Positions 26,283-34,781 of a stretch of 64,000 bases of DNA are shown here, piece by piece (within the stretch, counting starts at the first letter, position 1; every line of letters begins with the position of its first letter). The translations under genes were made by a program, and so were the position numbers. The notes under the pieces are model-generated. The model searched no databases. It was given only the letters and a program-made list of their open reading frames with translations, and was not told the DNA's origin. This DNA comes from Candidatus Gastranaerophilales bacterium (GTDB lineage: Bacteria; Cyanobacteriota; Vampirovibrionia; Gastranaerophilales; Gastranaerophilaceae). The stretch is taken from contig CALVBN010000008.1 in assembly GCA_944325785.1 (NCBI GenBank), forward strand, positions 1 to 64,000, read 5' to 3'.

Positions 26283-26519
26283 TTAAACTTTGCCTGAGTT
26301 TACATAAGCGCAAGCAACTGCAAGCGCAATCTCCTCATCATTATTTTCTTGTTTGCTTGTTATTTTTTGAGAAACTTCTTCCGGAAAATATTTATTAACA
26401 ATTTTTAAAACCTTGCTGTTTATATTCATTGCTAATATCAAAACCACAAGGAACATAAAAACTGTTCCCATTCCGATGCACATTACATATATTCCGTCTT
26501 TTAACAAAGATAAATCCAT
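26283..26519 (-). CDS. OadG-like membrane subunit
   Basis: 78 residues with one transmembrane helix whose sequence GMGTVFMFLVVLILAMN matches the gamma subunit of oxaloacetate or methylmalonyl-CoA decarboxylase sodium pumps. The C-terminus has the ALAVACAYV helix also seen in that family. OadG anchors and assembles the alpha and beta subunits in the inner membrane. The other subunits are not beside it here, so they must lie elsewhere or the protein serves another carboxylase. Likely its own transcript. Confidence 0.75.
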   Translation of the reverse strand: MDLSLLKDGIYVMCIGMGTVFMFLVVLILAMNINSKVLKIVNKYFPEEVSQKITSKQENNDEEIALAVACAYVNSGKV

Positions 26520-26606
26520 TTTTCTCTCCTTTATTTTATATTATTCTACAACAAAGATAAAAAAAAGATAACCCTTAATAAAGCGTCTTTACTATACATG
26601 TAACCC

Positions 26607-26634
26607 TTGAAAATTTAATTGTTAATAGTAAAAT
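26607..26634 (+). promoter_or_regulatory. Promoter of pgi
   Basis: TTGAAA and TAAAAT separated by 16 bp, about 37 bp before the pgi start, which has its own AGAGAAAGGG ribosome binding region. Confidence 0.55.
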
Positions 26635-26670
26635 TGAGATAAGGGTATTAATTAAGAGAAAGGGCGAAAG

Positions 26671-28059
26671 ATGCTGAAGCTAAACTGCAAAAATACAGAC
26701 TCGGTGATTATCGGAGAAGAAAACGGGTTAAACCTGGATGAAGAATTTGAAAATTATAAAGACCGAATTTCTGACATCATAAAAAACCTAAACCAGAGAA
26801 AAGATAAACCGGGACAATGGCTTCAGTGGATGAACCTCGGATATAATGAAGAAACCGTATGGTATGTTAAAGAATTCGCATCTATGGTAAAAGGAAGATT
26901 TGATAACGTACTTGTACTAGGTATCGGCGGTTCTGCACTAGGCGGAATTGCGATGACAGAAGCCCTCTTAAAACCGTACTGGAATCTTTTGACACCGGAA
27001 CAAAGAAACGGACTTCCAAGAATTTTCTTCCTTGATAATATCGACCCCGATACAATGAACGGATTATTGCAGATATTAGACCTAAAACGCACCCTTGTTA
27101 ATGTTATTACAAAATCCGGCTCTACGGCAGAAACAATGTCGCAGTATATGATAATCAAAGATATGCTGGAAAAAGAACTGGGCGATGACTATAGAAAAAA
27201 TATTGTAGCAACTACTGATAAAAAAATCGGTGTTTTAAGGCAGTTAGCAGACCAGGAAGGGTATAAAACTTTTGTTGTACCGGATGATGTCGGCGGAAGA
27301 TTTTCTGTATTTTCTGCGGTCGGTCTTGTGCCGTTTGCACTTGTAGGACTTGATATCGATCAGATTATGAACGGTATCAAAGATATGGATTTAGCATTAA
27401 AAAATACCGATATACACCAGAATATTGCAGCACAAGCTGCTCTAATCCAGTATCTTTTAGATACAAAGAAGGGCAAGAATTTATCTGTTATGATGCCGTA
27501 TTCAAGCAGATTAAAATATGTTTCAGACTGGTATGTACAGCTCTGGGCAGAATCTTTGGGCAAAGAATACAATAATAACGGCGAAAAAGTTAATATAGGT
27601 CCAACGCCAATTAAAGCTCTTGGTGTTACAGACCAGCACTCGCAAATTCAGCTATACAACGAAGGACCTAACAACAAGATTATTACATTTATACGAGTTG
27701 AAAACTTCGACACAACATTGGAAATTCCAAAAATATTTGAATATACAGGAATTGGATATTTAGGCGGAAAAACAATTAACGATTTAATTAATGCTGAAGC
27801 TGATTCAACCAGAGTAGCGCTTGCCGACTATTCAAGACCGACAATGACTATTTCTTTAGAAAAAATAGACGAATATAATGTTGCACAGCTTCTTTATATG
27901 CTGGAAGTACAGACTGCTATCGCAGGAGAGCTGTATAATATTGATACTTTCAGCCAGCCTGGAGTTGAACAGGCTAAAAACTATACGTACGCTCTTATGG
28001 GCAGAGCTGGTTATGAAGAATCTGCAAATATTCTTCAAGAAAAAATGGCATCTGTATAA
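26671..28059 (+). CDS. pgi: Glucose-6-phosphate isomerase
   Basis: 462 residues. Sugar-phosphate binding motifs VLGIGGSALGG (near 88) and ITKSGSTAETM (near 150); YSSRLKYVSDWYVQLWAESLGK and the catalytic-region GPTPIKALGVTDQHSQIQLYNEG follow, as in the shorter bacterial (Bacillus/Thermotoga-like) branch. It interconverts glucose-6-P and fructose-6-P in glycolysis. Complete; the stop overlaps the next start. Confidence 0.94.
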   Translation: MLKLNCKNTDSVIIGEENGLNLDEEFENYKDRISDIIKNLNQRKDKPGQWLQWMNLGYNEETVWYVKEFASMVKGRFDNVLVLGIGGSALGGIAMTEALLKPYWNLLTPEQRNGLPRIFFLDNIDPDTMNGLLQILDLKRTLVNVITKSGSTAETMSQYMIIKDMLEKELGDDYRKNIVATTDKKIGVLRQLADQEGYKTFVVPDDVGGRFSVFSAVGLVPFALVGLDIDQIMNGIKDMDLALKNTDIHQNIAAQAALIQYLLDTKKGKNLSVMMPYSSRLKYVSDWYVQLWAESLGKEYNNNGEKVNIGPTPIKALGVTDQHSQIQLYNEGPNNKIITFIRVENFDTTLEIPKIFEYTGIGYLGGKTINDLINAEADSTRVALADYSRPTMTISLEKIDEYNVAQLLYMLEVQTAIAGELYNIDTFSQPGVEQAKNYTYALMGRAGYEESANILQEKMASV

Positions 28060-28406
28060 TGCATATAATGAATAAACTAATTGAAATTATTAAGACATTT
28101 CGCAAAAATGCAAAAGCTTATAAATATCTGGCTGTAACTGCATTAATATTCTTGCTATGGCAGATAGGACTGAATCTTCTTGTGCAGATAAAAGGCGGTG
28201 AAGTTACATCTGATACATCTGTTGTTATATGCGCTTTTGGAGTGTTTTTTCTAGGGATGCTGGCATTTATTTGGGTTATTGTTGATTTCATCAAGATTAT
28301 AAAAAATAAGCTTGATACTAATTATACAAACAAACCCATTCTGTTTTACGATGTCTTGTTAATCATTTACATAACAGGGGCAGTGATTCTCAGCATTATT
28401 TTTTAA
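28059..28406 (+). CDS. Hypothetical membrane protein, 115 aa
   Basis: Three hydrophobic helices (about 25-45, 55-78 and 93-113). The ATG shares a base with the pgi stop (TAATG), which favours coupled translation; MNKLIE nine bases later is an alternative. The basic N-terminus and the loop IIKNKLDTNYTNK suggest a cytoplasmic N-terminus. No family recognised. It ends just before the convergent rnpB 3' end. Confidence 0.6.
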   Translation: MHIMNKLIEIIKTFRKNAKAYKYLAVTALIFLLWQIGLNLLVQIKGGEVTSDTSVVICAFGVFFLGMLAFIWVIVDFIKIIKNKLDTNYTNKPILFYDVLLIIYITGAVILSIIF

Positions 28407-28410
28407 AAAA

Positions 28411-28781
28411 GAATAAAGCAGTTCATAAGCCGTGTTCTGTTTTTCCACTTTTCTTTAAAGAGAAGTGTACTGATAATCATCTGTCTGGTATTGGAATTAC
28501 TCCCAATCTCTAGCGATTTTTTCAAGCTCGGCGGACACCTCAGGCGCTTGTTTCAATCTTGCATCCGACCGGGGTTTAGCTAGCCGGTACCTTCCGATAC
28601 CGCTGGTGAAGCTCTTAACTCACCGTTGCACCCTCGCTCCTGCCCGTAAGGGCGGTCAGCAGTATATTTTCTGTGCCACTTTCCGCCAGTTCACACTGCC
28701 CGGAGTTTCTCCGGCGGTCTGTCCTTGGATGCACGGACTTTCCTCACCCCAAAGGGCGCGATTATCCGACTGCTTTATTCT
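28411..28781 (-). ncRNA. rnpB: RNase P RNA
   Basis: About 371 nt. Diagnostic strings are GAGGAAAGTCCG near the 5' end (complement of 28734-28745) and CAGAACACGGCTTAT near the 3' end. The ends pair perfectly as P1 (GAATAAAGCAGT with ACTGCTTTATTC). The catalytic RNA cleaves 5' leaders from pre-tRNA. After P1 the minus strand runs into T residues, a built-in terminator. Confidence 0.96.
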
Positions 28782-28788
28782 CATTTGA

Positions 28789-28797
28789 ATTATAACA
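28789..28797 (-). promoter_or_regulatory. rnpB promoter, extended -10
   Basis: On the minus strand TGTTATAAT (TGn plus TATAAT) lies about 8 bp before the mapped rnpB 5' end. No clear -35 element, as fits an extended -10 promoter. The next gene upstream ends only 6 bp away. Confidence 0.6.
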
Positions 28798-28802
28798 CAA
28801 AA

Positions 28803-29372
28803 CTATTTTGTCTTGCCCAGTTCTCTACGGGCAATATCTGCACCGCGGTTATAGGCTTCTCTTTCACGCGCAGTCTGCAGAAGCTTGCCGTAATAGTGTA
28901 CATAATATGAGTATTCCAGAGGCACACTTTTTTCTGCCGGCTCTTCTTTTAACAACTCATTATAAGTTTTAGCATCATTCATTTTTGAAGCTTCTTTCTT
29001 TAGAGATTCCAGAATTTCCTCGCAGTCAGTAGACGGCTTGTCAGCTAAAGGAAGTACAAACTTTTCTTTTTTATACGGTTTTCCCTCAGCGCTGTCATTA
29101 ACCATCTGCATTCCTCTCATGAATGCTTCTTTAGCCTTGCCCTCAGCGACAATGCTGTCCCAGTATAACATTTTCTGCTTTTGGCTCCCTGCGACTAAAC
29201 TCTGAAGCCTGTCACTTTGAGCAACAGAATCTGCTGTATAAAGTTCTGTTCCATTAAGATAAGGCACAACCCTGCTTCTTGCTATATTTTCTTCATTTTT
29301 ACATTCGCAGGAAATTGCGGTTAACGCAACAACAGCACCTGCCAATCCGTTTCTTACTGCACTTATATTCAT
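28803..29372 (-). CDS. Putative exported lipoprotein, 189 aa
   Basis: N-terminal hydrophobic segment (NGLAGAVVALTAISC) ends in a lipobox-like AISC at about residue 22, so lipid anchoring is likely. The rest is soluble, charged and helical (SLVAGSQKQKMLYWDSIVAEGKAKEAFMRG, YYVHYYGKLLQTAREREAYNRGAD), with no catalytic motif. It lies just downstream of lpxK and directly before the rnpB promoter. Unknown function. Confidence 0.6.
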   Translation of the reverse strand: MNISAVRNGLAGAVVALTAISCECKNEENIARSRVVPYLNGTELYTADSVAQSDRLQSLVAGSQKQKMLYWDSIVAEGKAKEAFMRGMQMVNDSAEGKPYKKEKFVLPLADKPSTDCEEILESLKKEASKMNDAKTYNELLKEEPAEKSVPLEYSYYVHYYGKLLQTAREREAYNRGADIARRELGKTK

Positions 29373-29413
29373 ACTTATACTCCTTTATATTGATTGTGAT
29401 ATATATACATATA

Positions 29414-30430
29414 TCACAAGATTTTTTCCAAATCAATAACGGTTTTCAGCTTGAGCGCGTAAATATTAGTCTGTCCTAATAAAGCAAGTTTTACTGCATC
29501 TTTTTCCGTAGTTACAATTATACCTTCTATATTTTCAATATCTTCTTTTGTGTATTGATGATGGTCATCAAAAGTTAGTTTATCTTTTATTTTATAATCT
29601 TTTTCTAAAAATTTATAAAACTGCTCCGGCTGACCGATAGCAGAAAGCGCCGTGATTTCACCACCTTTTTCCAGATGTTCTCCGGAGATAATATTGTAAA
29701 TATAATCAGGTTCTATCTTGCATACAGATGTTTTTACATGCTGTTTCTTTTCCATAATTTTTGCGAGTTTTTCAGCTCTTTTATGGTCTACATTTTTGCT
29801 GACTATTACAAGCTCACCAACTCTCTTAAACCCTTCCAGCCCCTCTCTAAGGGGACCTGCAGGAAGAAGATTTTCGTTTCCGAACATTTTTTCCGAATCA
29901 ACAAGCACTATATCCAAATCTCTATAAATTCTTCTATGCTGAAACCCGTCATCCAGAATAATTCTTGTAACACCGAATTCTTTTATAGCATATTCTGACG
30001 CCTTTACTCTGTCTGCACAGGTCAAAACAGCGCACATATTAAGATTTACTGCAAACCAATACGGTTCATCTCCTGCTAAATCAGCTTTATAAAACAAATT
30101 TATGCCGTCAGAGATTACATTAACTTTTTTGTTATTAAGTTTTCCTCCGTAACCGCGCGAAATAACAGCCGTTCTTTCGCCTTTTTCTATAAAATATTTG
30201 GCTATCTCTGCGGTTACTGGTGTTTTGCCGACACCGCCCGTTGTAAGGTTGCCGACAGATACAACATAAGCGTTAACTTTTTTAGGCTTCAAAAAACGGC
30301 GGTCATAAAGAAAATTCTTAAATCCGCTTCCGATACCGTAAAAAATCGAACAAAATTTGAGAATGTTAAATAAGAAGCCCTTAGGCTCTCTTGTGTAATG
30401 TAATTTAGTAATTTCAGTTTTTATATTCAA
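29414..30430 (-). CDS. lpxK: Tetraacyldisaccharide 4'-kinase
   Basis: 338 residues. Atypical P-loop GNLTTGGVGKTP near 61-72, ILDDGFQHRRIYRDLDIVLVD, and LPAGPLREGL are LpxK landmarks. It phosphorylates the 4' position of the lipid A precursor at the inner membrane. N-terminal hydrophobic helix present. With kdsB upstream it forms the KDO2-lipid A branch. The 320-bp gap to kdsB holds a structured RNA with a small peptide gene rather than plain spacer. Confidence 0.93.
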   Translation of the reverse strand: MNIKTEITKLHYTREPKGFLFNILKFCSIFYGIGSGFKNFLYDRRFLKPKKVNAYVVSVGNLTTGGVGKTPVTAEIAKYFIEKGERTAVISRGYGGKLNNKKVNVISDGINLFYKADLAGDEPYWFAVNLNMCAVLTCADRVKASEYAIKEFGVTRIILDDGFQHRRIYRDLDIVLVDSEKMFGNENLLPAGPLREGLEGFKRVGELVIVSKNVDHKRAEKLAKIMEKKQHVKTSVCKIEPDYIYNIISGEHLEKGGEITALSAIGQPEQFYKFLEKDYKIKDKLTFDDHHQYTKEDIENIEGIIVTTEKDAVKLALLGQTNIYALKLKTVIDLEKIL

Positions 30431-30451
30431 CGTCCGGTCCTTTTTGCCTGC

Positions 30452-30479
30452 TTGTAAAAAATAAAAAATCGGTTATAAT
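30452..30479 (+). promoter_or_regulatory. Plus-strand promoter antisense to the small-peptide RNA
   Basis: TTGTAA-16 bp-TATAAT. Transcription would start near 30486 and run antisense through the peptide gene on the other strand. No obvious terminator; the antisense RNA is inferred. Confidence 0.45.
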
Positions 30480-30481
30480 AA

Positions 30482-30652
30482 GAATACAGGCAAGGGTGGC
30501 GTCAACACCCCTACCCGTATCCCTAAATGAGGGATTTGGTTATGAGGACTAATACAATTATAAGTATTAGTTCTCGTTCGCTGATTTTAACTATCATTTT
30601 AACCTCCTTTCTGATAGTTAAAATGCTTTGTTAAAATCTTTAGCCTGTATTC
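30482..30652 (-). ncRNA. Structured RNA with end-to-end stem (type I toxin-mRNA-like)
   Basis: Read leftward, the 5' GAATACAGGC (30652-30643) pairs perfectly with GCCTGTATTC (30491-30482) near the 3' end. Between them are a 12-bp hairpin holding the Shine-Dalgarno in its loop, an ACTAATAC/GTATTAGT hairpin, an ATCCC/GGGAT hairpin and a GGGTG/CACCC hairpin. After the last stem the strand is T-rich. A minus-strand promoter lies just upstream. Not tmRNA or SRP RNA: their signatures are absent. Confidence 0.55.
30523..30597 (-). CDS. 24-aa hydrophobic peptide, toxin-like or leader peptide
   Basis: Begins MIVKISERE and continues with a hydrophobic core LILIIVLVLI, ending TKSLI. A near-perfect Shine-Dalgarno AGGAGGT lies 5 bases before the ATG, but both sit in a 12-bp stem-loop (TTTTAACTATCA with TGATAGTTAAAA) that places the SD in the loop and the start at the stem edge. 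A single membrane helix with charged flanks is the form of Fst/Ldr/AapA-like toxins. Alternatively it is a leader peptide for lpxK, which starts 93 bp downstream. Function not shown by sequence. Confidence 0.55.
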   Translation of the reverse strand: MIVKISERELILIIVLVLITKSLI

Positions 30653-30672
30653 CGTTTTAAATGTACAAATTT

Positions 30673-30701
30673 ATCATATCAATAAGATGTAAAATAATCA
30701 A
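30673..30701 (-). promoter_or_regulatory. Promoter of the small-peptide RNA
   Basis: TTGATT-17 bp-TATGAT on the minus strand; transcription would begin near 30666, directly before the GAATACAGGC that closes the RNA fold. It lies downstream of the kdsB stop, so it serves the RNA itself and possibly lpxK. Confidence 0.5.
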
Positions 30702-30750
30702 TATATTTTCTTATCTCTATGCTAAGTTTGTATCTTTTTTATCCCTCAAT

Positions 30751-31482
30751 TTACCCCTCAATCATGGATTTGAAATGCTCAAAATCTTCCATTGTATCAA
30801 TGCCGACAGGAACGTTATCCACGAGAGCAACTTTAATCTTCATCCCGTTTTGAAGCGCTCTTAACTGTTCCAGACTTTCTGAAATTTCACACATTGACTG
30901 CGGAAGTTTTGTCATTTTAAACAGCGCCTCTCTCTTGTAGCCGTAAATGCCGAGATGCCCGTAAAACTCTCCTTTATTATTTCCTCTTTCAAAAGGTATT
31001 TTTGAACGCGAAAAATACATTGCATAATAGTTTATATCAAATACGCATTTTACAAGGTTTGGATTATTAATATCTTTTTCGTCGGTAATTTTTCTTACCA
31101 GAGTCGAGATATCAGCATTCTTATCTTCTTTTATTCCTTTGATTACAAGTTCAATATTGCTCTTTTCAATCAAAGGTTCATCGCCCTGAAGGTTAACAAT
31201 ATAAGCAATTTCCGGATGTCTTTCCGCGACTTCCGCAATCCTGTCGCTTCCGCTCTTATGCCTGTCAGATGTCATTTCAACTTCTGCGCCGAAAGCTTTG
31301 CAGGCATCAAATATTCTCTCATCATCCGTTGCTACAATTACGCGGTCTGCTAGAGAACAGTTTGAAGCTTTTTCCCATACCCATTGGATAATTGGTTTAT
31401 TATTTGCCTTCAATAAGGGCTTGCCTTCTAATCTGGTTGAACCGTATCTTGCCGGTATAATAACTGCTGTTTGTTGTTCCAT
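30751..31482 (-). CDS. kdsB: CMP-KDO synthetase
   Basis: 243 residues. Nucleotidyltransferase start VIIPARYGSTRLEGKPL, then VIVATDDERIF, VNLQGDEPLI and HLGIYGYKREAL, all KdsB landmarks. It activates KDO with CTP for addition to lipid A. AGAGAAG precedes the ATG. Together with kdsC and lpxK it shows that this organism makes KDO-containing lipopolysaccharide. Confidence 0.95.
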   Translation of the reverse strand: MEQQTAVIIPARYGSTRLEGKPLLKANNKPIIQWVWEKASNCSLADRVIVATDDERIFDACKAFGAEVEMTSDRHKSGSDRIAEVAERHPEIAYIVNLQGDEPLIEKSNIELVIKGIKEDKNADISTLVRKITDEKDINNPNLVKCVFDINYYAMYFSRSKIPFERGNNKGEFYGHLGIYGYKREALFKMTKLPQSMCEISESLEQLRALQNGMKIKVALVDNVPVGIDTMEDFEHFKSMIEG

Positions 31483-31497
31483 TTTTCTTCTCTTTTC

Positions 31498-32364
31498 CTA
31501 CTTAGTCGCATTAATAAATACTGCATTTGTTTTCAGATTTATTTCTCTTCCCGTCAAATAATTCTGGACATCGCTCATGTACTTGTCTACAGTTGCCTCA
31601 TCAAAATATCTCAAATATCTTTCCCGCGTAGAAGGCTGATCCGGCGACGGCGGATTGATAAACCATTCTCTTACCATATTCGGCTGAACAACGTATTTAG
31701 AACGTACCTCCTGCACCTTTACCTCTGGGATAGAAAATCCCGCTATTTCAAGATTAGTTTTTAAAGTATGCTCATCAAAATTGCATAAAGAATCCATCGG
31801 ATTTTCCATAATTTCATTTTCAACCCGTTTAAAATCTTCGTATTTTTCAATATATGCCGGATCAAGAATTTCCCAATACCTTGTATTTGAACGAATTATG
31901 GGTTCAAATGCGCATAACTTGCCTCCGGGTTTTAAGACCCTGTAAATCTCATTGATTGCAGGCTGTTTGTTAATAACATGCACCAGCACAGAACGCATCA
32001 AAGCTTTGTGTACAGAGCTTTCCGGAAGAGCAATGTGTTCGACAGGGCATTTTAACAGCTCATATCCGCCCTTAACATTGGATGCGTCAAGAATTTTTTT
32101 GCAGTCATCCAGACAGTCTTGAAACATATCTGAAAAAATAACTTTACCCTGGCAGTTTTGGAGTTCCAATGCTTTAAAAGCCAATAAACCCGTACCTGTT
32201 CCGATATCAAGCACTATATCATAGGGTTTTATCTCTGCATAAACAAGTATAACATCGCGTACAGCCTCAAGCCAGCGCATTGTCTGTTCCTGCATCTCCG
32301 GTGTCTGACCGGCAAAACGGTTCTTTTTAAGCCATTGGGTCCAGTTTTTACATACTTCGCTCAT
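31498..32364 (-). CDS. SAM-dependent methyltransferase
   Basis: 288 residues from MSEVCKNW, with AAGGATG upstream. Class I fold: motif I VLDIGTGTGLLAFKAL near 55, acidic end of strand 2 (VIFSD), motif II region HKALMRSVLVH, and LKPGGKLCAFEPI. The C-terminal 90 residues are helical with a PPSPDQPSTRERYLRYF segment and could bind the substrate. UbiE/Methyltransf_11-like; substrate not predictable. Lies 15 bp upstream of kdsB, so probably co-transcribed. Confidence 0.85.
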   Translation of the reverse strand: MSEVCKNWTQWLKKNRFAGQTPEMQEQTMRWLEAVRDVILVYAEIKPYDIVLDIGTGTGLLAFKALELQNCQGKVIFSDMFQDCLDDCKKILDASNVKGGYELLKCPVEHIALPESSVHKALMRSVLVHVINKQPAINEIYRVLKPGGKLCAFEPIIRSNTRYWEILDPAYIEKYEDFKRVENEIMENPMDSLCNFDEHTLKTNLEIAGFSIPEVKVQEVRSKYVVQPNMVREWFINPPSPDQPSTRERYLRYFDEATVDKYMSDVQNYLTGREINLKTNAVFINATK

Positions 32365-32433
32365 ATAATCATCCTTATTTAATTGGGAATATATAAGTTG
32401 ATTATACACTAGTTTTTCAACTTGAGCAAATTA

Positions 32434-32718
32434 TTATAATACAGCTTTTGCAAATTCCGCTAAAAAGTTGACTCCGTCTTTGACATTTTGTTTTAATGTT
32501 TCGAAAACGTCCATTTCCTCAAAGTCAATCGGCTTTTTTGAATAATGCCCCTTACCGCCTATAATTCTGCCATTTTTTGTCAATATGCACTCATAGGCAT
32601 AATCAGTAAATTTTACCATCGCCTCACTGCCGTCATTTAGTGGAACCGTAAACTTTTTTGCACCAGCCAAAAATGGATTTGTTTTGTAAATTGTTGTTGA
32701 TATGTTGTTGATATTCAT
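32434..32718 (-). CDS. Small lineage-type hypothetical protein, 94 aa
   Basis: Starts MNINNISTTIYKTNPFLAGAKKF, which fits the M-x-I-N ... F-x-x-G N-terminal signature seen in other unknown proteins here. The rest is a small beta domain (VPLNDGSEAMVKFTDYAYECILTKNGRIIGGKGHY) and one helix. No membrane segment. No known function. Confidence 0.65.
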   Translation of the reverse strand: MNINNISTTIYKTNPFLAGAKKFTVPLNDGSEAMVKFTDYAYECILTKNGRIIGGKGHYSKKPIDFEEMDVFETLKQNVKDGVNFLAEFAKAVL

Positions 32719-32776
32719 ATTACCTGCCTTTTTATATTTTAAAAGTTCTGAAAAAATTTTTTGCTATATAAAATAT

Positions 32777-32813
32777 AAAAAGAGCTTTCTAATATTGTCA
32801 GAAAGCTCTTTTT
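32777..32813 (-). terminator. Terminator of rplU-rpmA
   Basis: AAAAAGAGCTTTCT / AGAAAGCTCTTTTT with a 9-base loop, 25 bp past the rpmA stop. The symmetrical A/T runs make it work in both directions. Confidence 0.85.
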
Positions 32814-32837
32814 CTTGCAAATAATAACATTGAAAAA

Positions 32838-33092
32838 CTACACAGCATAAACAGAAACTTGTTTTCTGTCGCGTCTGTGAGGTTCAAATTTAACCTGTCC
32901 GTCGATTAAAGCAAACAAAGTATCATCAGAGCCGATACCAACATTGTTGCCCGGATGAATTTTTGTTCCTCTCTGGCGTACAAGAATATTTCCGGCTTTA
33001 ACAATTTCTCCGCCGAATTTTTTAACACCTAAACGCTTCGCTTCTGAGTCGCGACCGTTACGGGTTGATCCCATACCTTTCTTATGTGCCAT
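32838..33092 (-). CDS. rpmA: Ribosomal protein bL27
   Basis: 84 residues: [24 protein letters not shown] then [13 protein letters not shown] and [15 protein letters not shown], the classic L27 sequence. The N-terminus begins directly with AHKKG, without the cleavable extension found in Firmicutes, so no processing is needed. It reaches the peptidyl-transferase centre. Follows rplU by 75 bp in the same operon. Confidence 0.98.
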   Translation of the reverse strand: MAHKKGMGSTRNGRDSEAKRLGVKKFGGEIVKAGNILVRQRGTKIHPGNNVGIGSDDTLFALIDGQVKFEPHRRDRKQVSVYAV

Positions 33093-33167
33093 TTTTATAT
33101 CTCCTTTAAATTGTTTTTGTCATTTGGTTTCACTATAAGCGAATGCCATAGTGTTCAGTTGTTAAGC

Positions 33168-33524
33168 TTATTCATTTACTTCTGCAGCACCTTCAGCTTT
33201 AGCTTTAGAAGCTGTTGTTCTGATTTTGTTAATCATAACTCTTGTAAAGCCTTGTCTGTGGCCTTGTTTTTTTCTGTAGCCTTTTTTAGGTCTTTGTTTA
33301 AAAACAATAATTTTCTTTGCTCTGTCGTTTTTAACAACAGTACCTTCAACCTTAGCATTAGCAACATAAGGCTGACCTACTTTTGATTTTTTGCCGTTAA
33401 CAATCATAACAACTTTATCAAAAACGACTTTAGCGTCTTGATCTTCGCCTAACAATTCAACGTCTACATAACGTCCTTCTTCAACTTGGTATTGTTTACC
33501 ACCTGTTTCGACTATTGCGTACAT
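33168..33524 (-). CDS. rplU: Ribosomal protein bL21
   Basis: 118 residues: MYAIVETGGKQYQVEEG at the start and KKGYRKKQGHRQGFTRVMI near residue 85 identify L21. The C-terminus has an Ala-rich tail (TTASKAKAEGAAEVNE). It binds 23S rRNA. AAAGAAAGGAAG precedes the ATG. A strong promoter lies about 150 bp upstream, leaving a long leader that may hold regulatory structure. Confidence 0.98.
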   Translation of the reverse strand: MYAIVETGGKQYQVEEGRYVDVELLGEDQDAKVVFDKVVMIVNGKKSKVGQPYVANAKVEGTVVKNDRAKKIIVFKQRPKKGYRKKQGHRQGFTRVMINKIRTTASKAKAEGAAEVNE

Positions 33525-33677
33525 TGTTCTTCCTTTCTTTTTGAGGAATCGTAGGGAGGGATAAAAATCTATCTATCGTCCGCGTCATATCGGCAATAAC
33601 ATTAATGCTAAAACCTTTTACGCTTTTTCCGCCCGTTTGGATACGATTAACCTATCTAATACTATTTATATCCATTA

Positions 33678-33706
33678 TTTAAACACAACCCTTCCAAAAG
33701 TGTCAA
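33678..33706 (-). promoter_or_regulatory. Promoter of rplU-rpmA
   Basis: TTGACA-17 bp-TTTAAA on the minus strand. Transcription would begin near 33671, giving a leader of about 145 nt before rplU, long enough for an r-protein leader element; no specific class recognised. Confidence 0.7.
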
Positions 33707-33716
33707 GAAGGCAGGT

Positions 33717-34757
33717 TTAAATTTGTTTACAATTATTGAGACCTGCAGGATTTTTCTTTTTTCCCTTATGAGGGATGTCGAGTTTCGGGTTATGGTCGGC
33801 AATGTCGGCTAAAAATGTTGAGATAAAAGGGATTATCATATAATAAATTCCGCCTATTATAAAAATCGGTTTGGCAATTCTGAAACCTTCCACCTGTTTT
33901 TCAAGATTTGGAAGCCCTTTATTTGCTTTTTTAAAATTCTCTATGAATTTCTCTGCAGGTTTATCAAGAAGCTTATCAGAAATATAACCGCTTATTATAC
34001 TTAAAACGGTTGATATTCCTGCATTATAGATAAGTGCTTTTTTCCCGTTTTCTTCTATTTTACTGCTTTTATAAGTTTCGTGAATAAATGCGCCGGTATT
34101 TATAATATCAGTTCCTGCAATAATATGCATCGGGAAGTTTGAGTTTTCGTAGCGTTTTGAGAATTTTTGCATTCCCTTCGAGTCAATAATTTTACCTATT
34201 TCCTGCGCCAGTTTCTCATTACATTTACCTTTAAAAGATAAGTTTTCATTTTTCTTTTTCGGTTTAGGCGGTTTGGGCTTATGGAAGAGATTATGCATAA
34301 TAAACGGCATGCCGGCGCAGGTCAGTATTGCTTTCGGAGCCGCAACTACAAGCCCCACGCCGAGTTTAAACAGCTGGGTTGCAAGAGCATAGCTTTTTGA
34401 CTGTTCAAGAGAAACAACGCCCTCTTTTAAATTCTTGATTGTATCAGATTTCAAATAATTCTGCGGGTTTTTATCAATCTTTTTTATTGCAGCGCTCAAG
34501 GGCATTGAAAGCGCAAGAGTCAGTAAAAAGCCCGCACCGCTTGAGGAAATAGATTTGGCACAGGCAAGTTTTTTATTTTCTTTATCCGTATGAGGCGCAA
34601 GCCATATTGAAACCGGTCGAACCACTGCCGAAAGCGCCAAAGTCGTAGTTGCCGCAAATAGTGCGCCGTTATCCGCCGCAAACTCTAATCCCCTCTTTAG
34701 AGCCTTATTATTATAAAATCCTTTGAATGAGATATCCCTGTTTGAATTTACTTTCAT
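33717..34757 (-). CDS. Lineage-type membrane protein with N-terminal ISFKGF motif
   Basis: 346 residues. Starts MKVNSNRDISFKGFYNNK, then hydrophobic segments (about 28-48, 75-95, 135-160, 200-215, 245-260 and 305-325) separated by charged stretches. Internal NLSFKGKC repeats the FKG string near residue 175. It resembles the larger 17763-19652 protein in design. No known domain. It ends within 10 bp of the rplU promoter and is divergent from pnuC. Probably an inner-membrane protein of a group-specific family. Confidence 0.7.
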   Translation of the reverse strand: MKVNSNRDISFKGFYNNKALKRGLEFAADNGALFAATTTLALSAVVRPVSIWLAPHTDKENKKLACAKSISSSGAGFLLTLALSMPLSAAIKKIDKNPQNYLKSDTIKNLKEGVVSLEQSKSYALATQLFKLGVGLVVAAPKAILTCAGMPFIMHNLFHKPKPPKPKKKNENLSFKGKCNEKLAQEIGKIIDSKGMQKFSKRYENSNFPMHIIAGTDIINTGAFIHETYKSSKIEENGKKALIYNAGISTVLSIISGYISDKLLDKPAEKFIENFKKANKGLPNLEKQVEGFRIAKPIFIIGGIYYMIIPFISTFLADIADHNPKLDIPHKGKKKNPAGLNNCKQI

Positions 34758-34781
34758 CTATTTTTATTAGATAACATAAAT

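Noticed and set aside
30482..30652. tmRNA, SRP RNA or 6S RNA as explanation of the folded RNA before lpxK
   Set aside because: Lacks the tRNA-like ends of tmRNA and the SRP loop motif; multi-branched shape is unlike 6S RNA.
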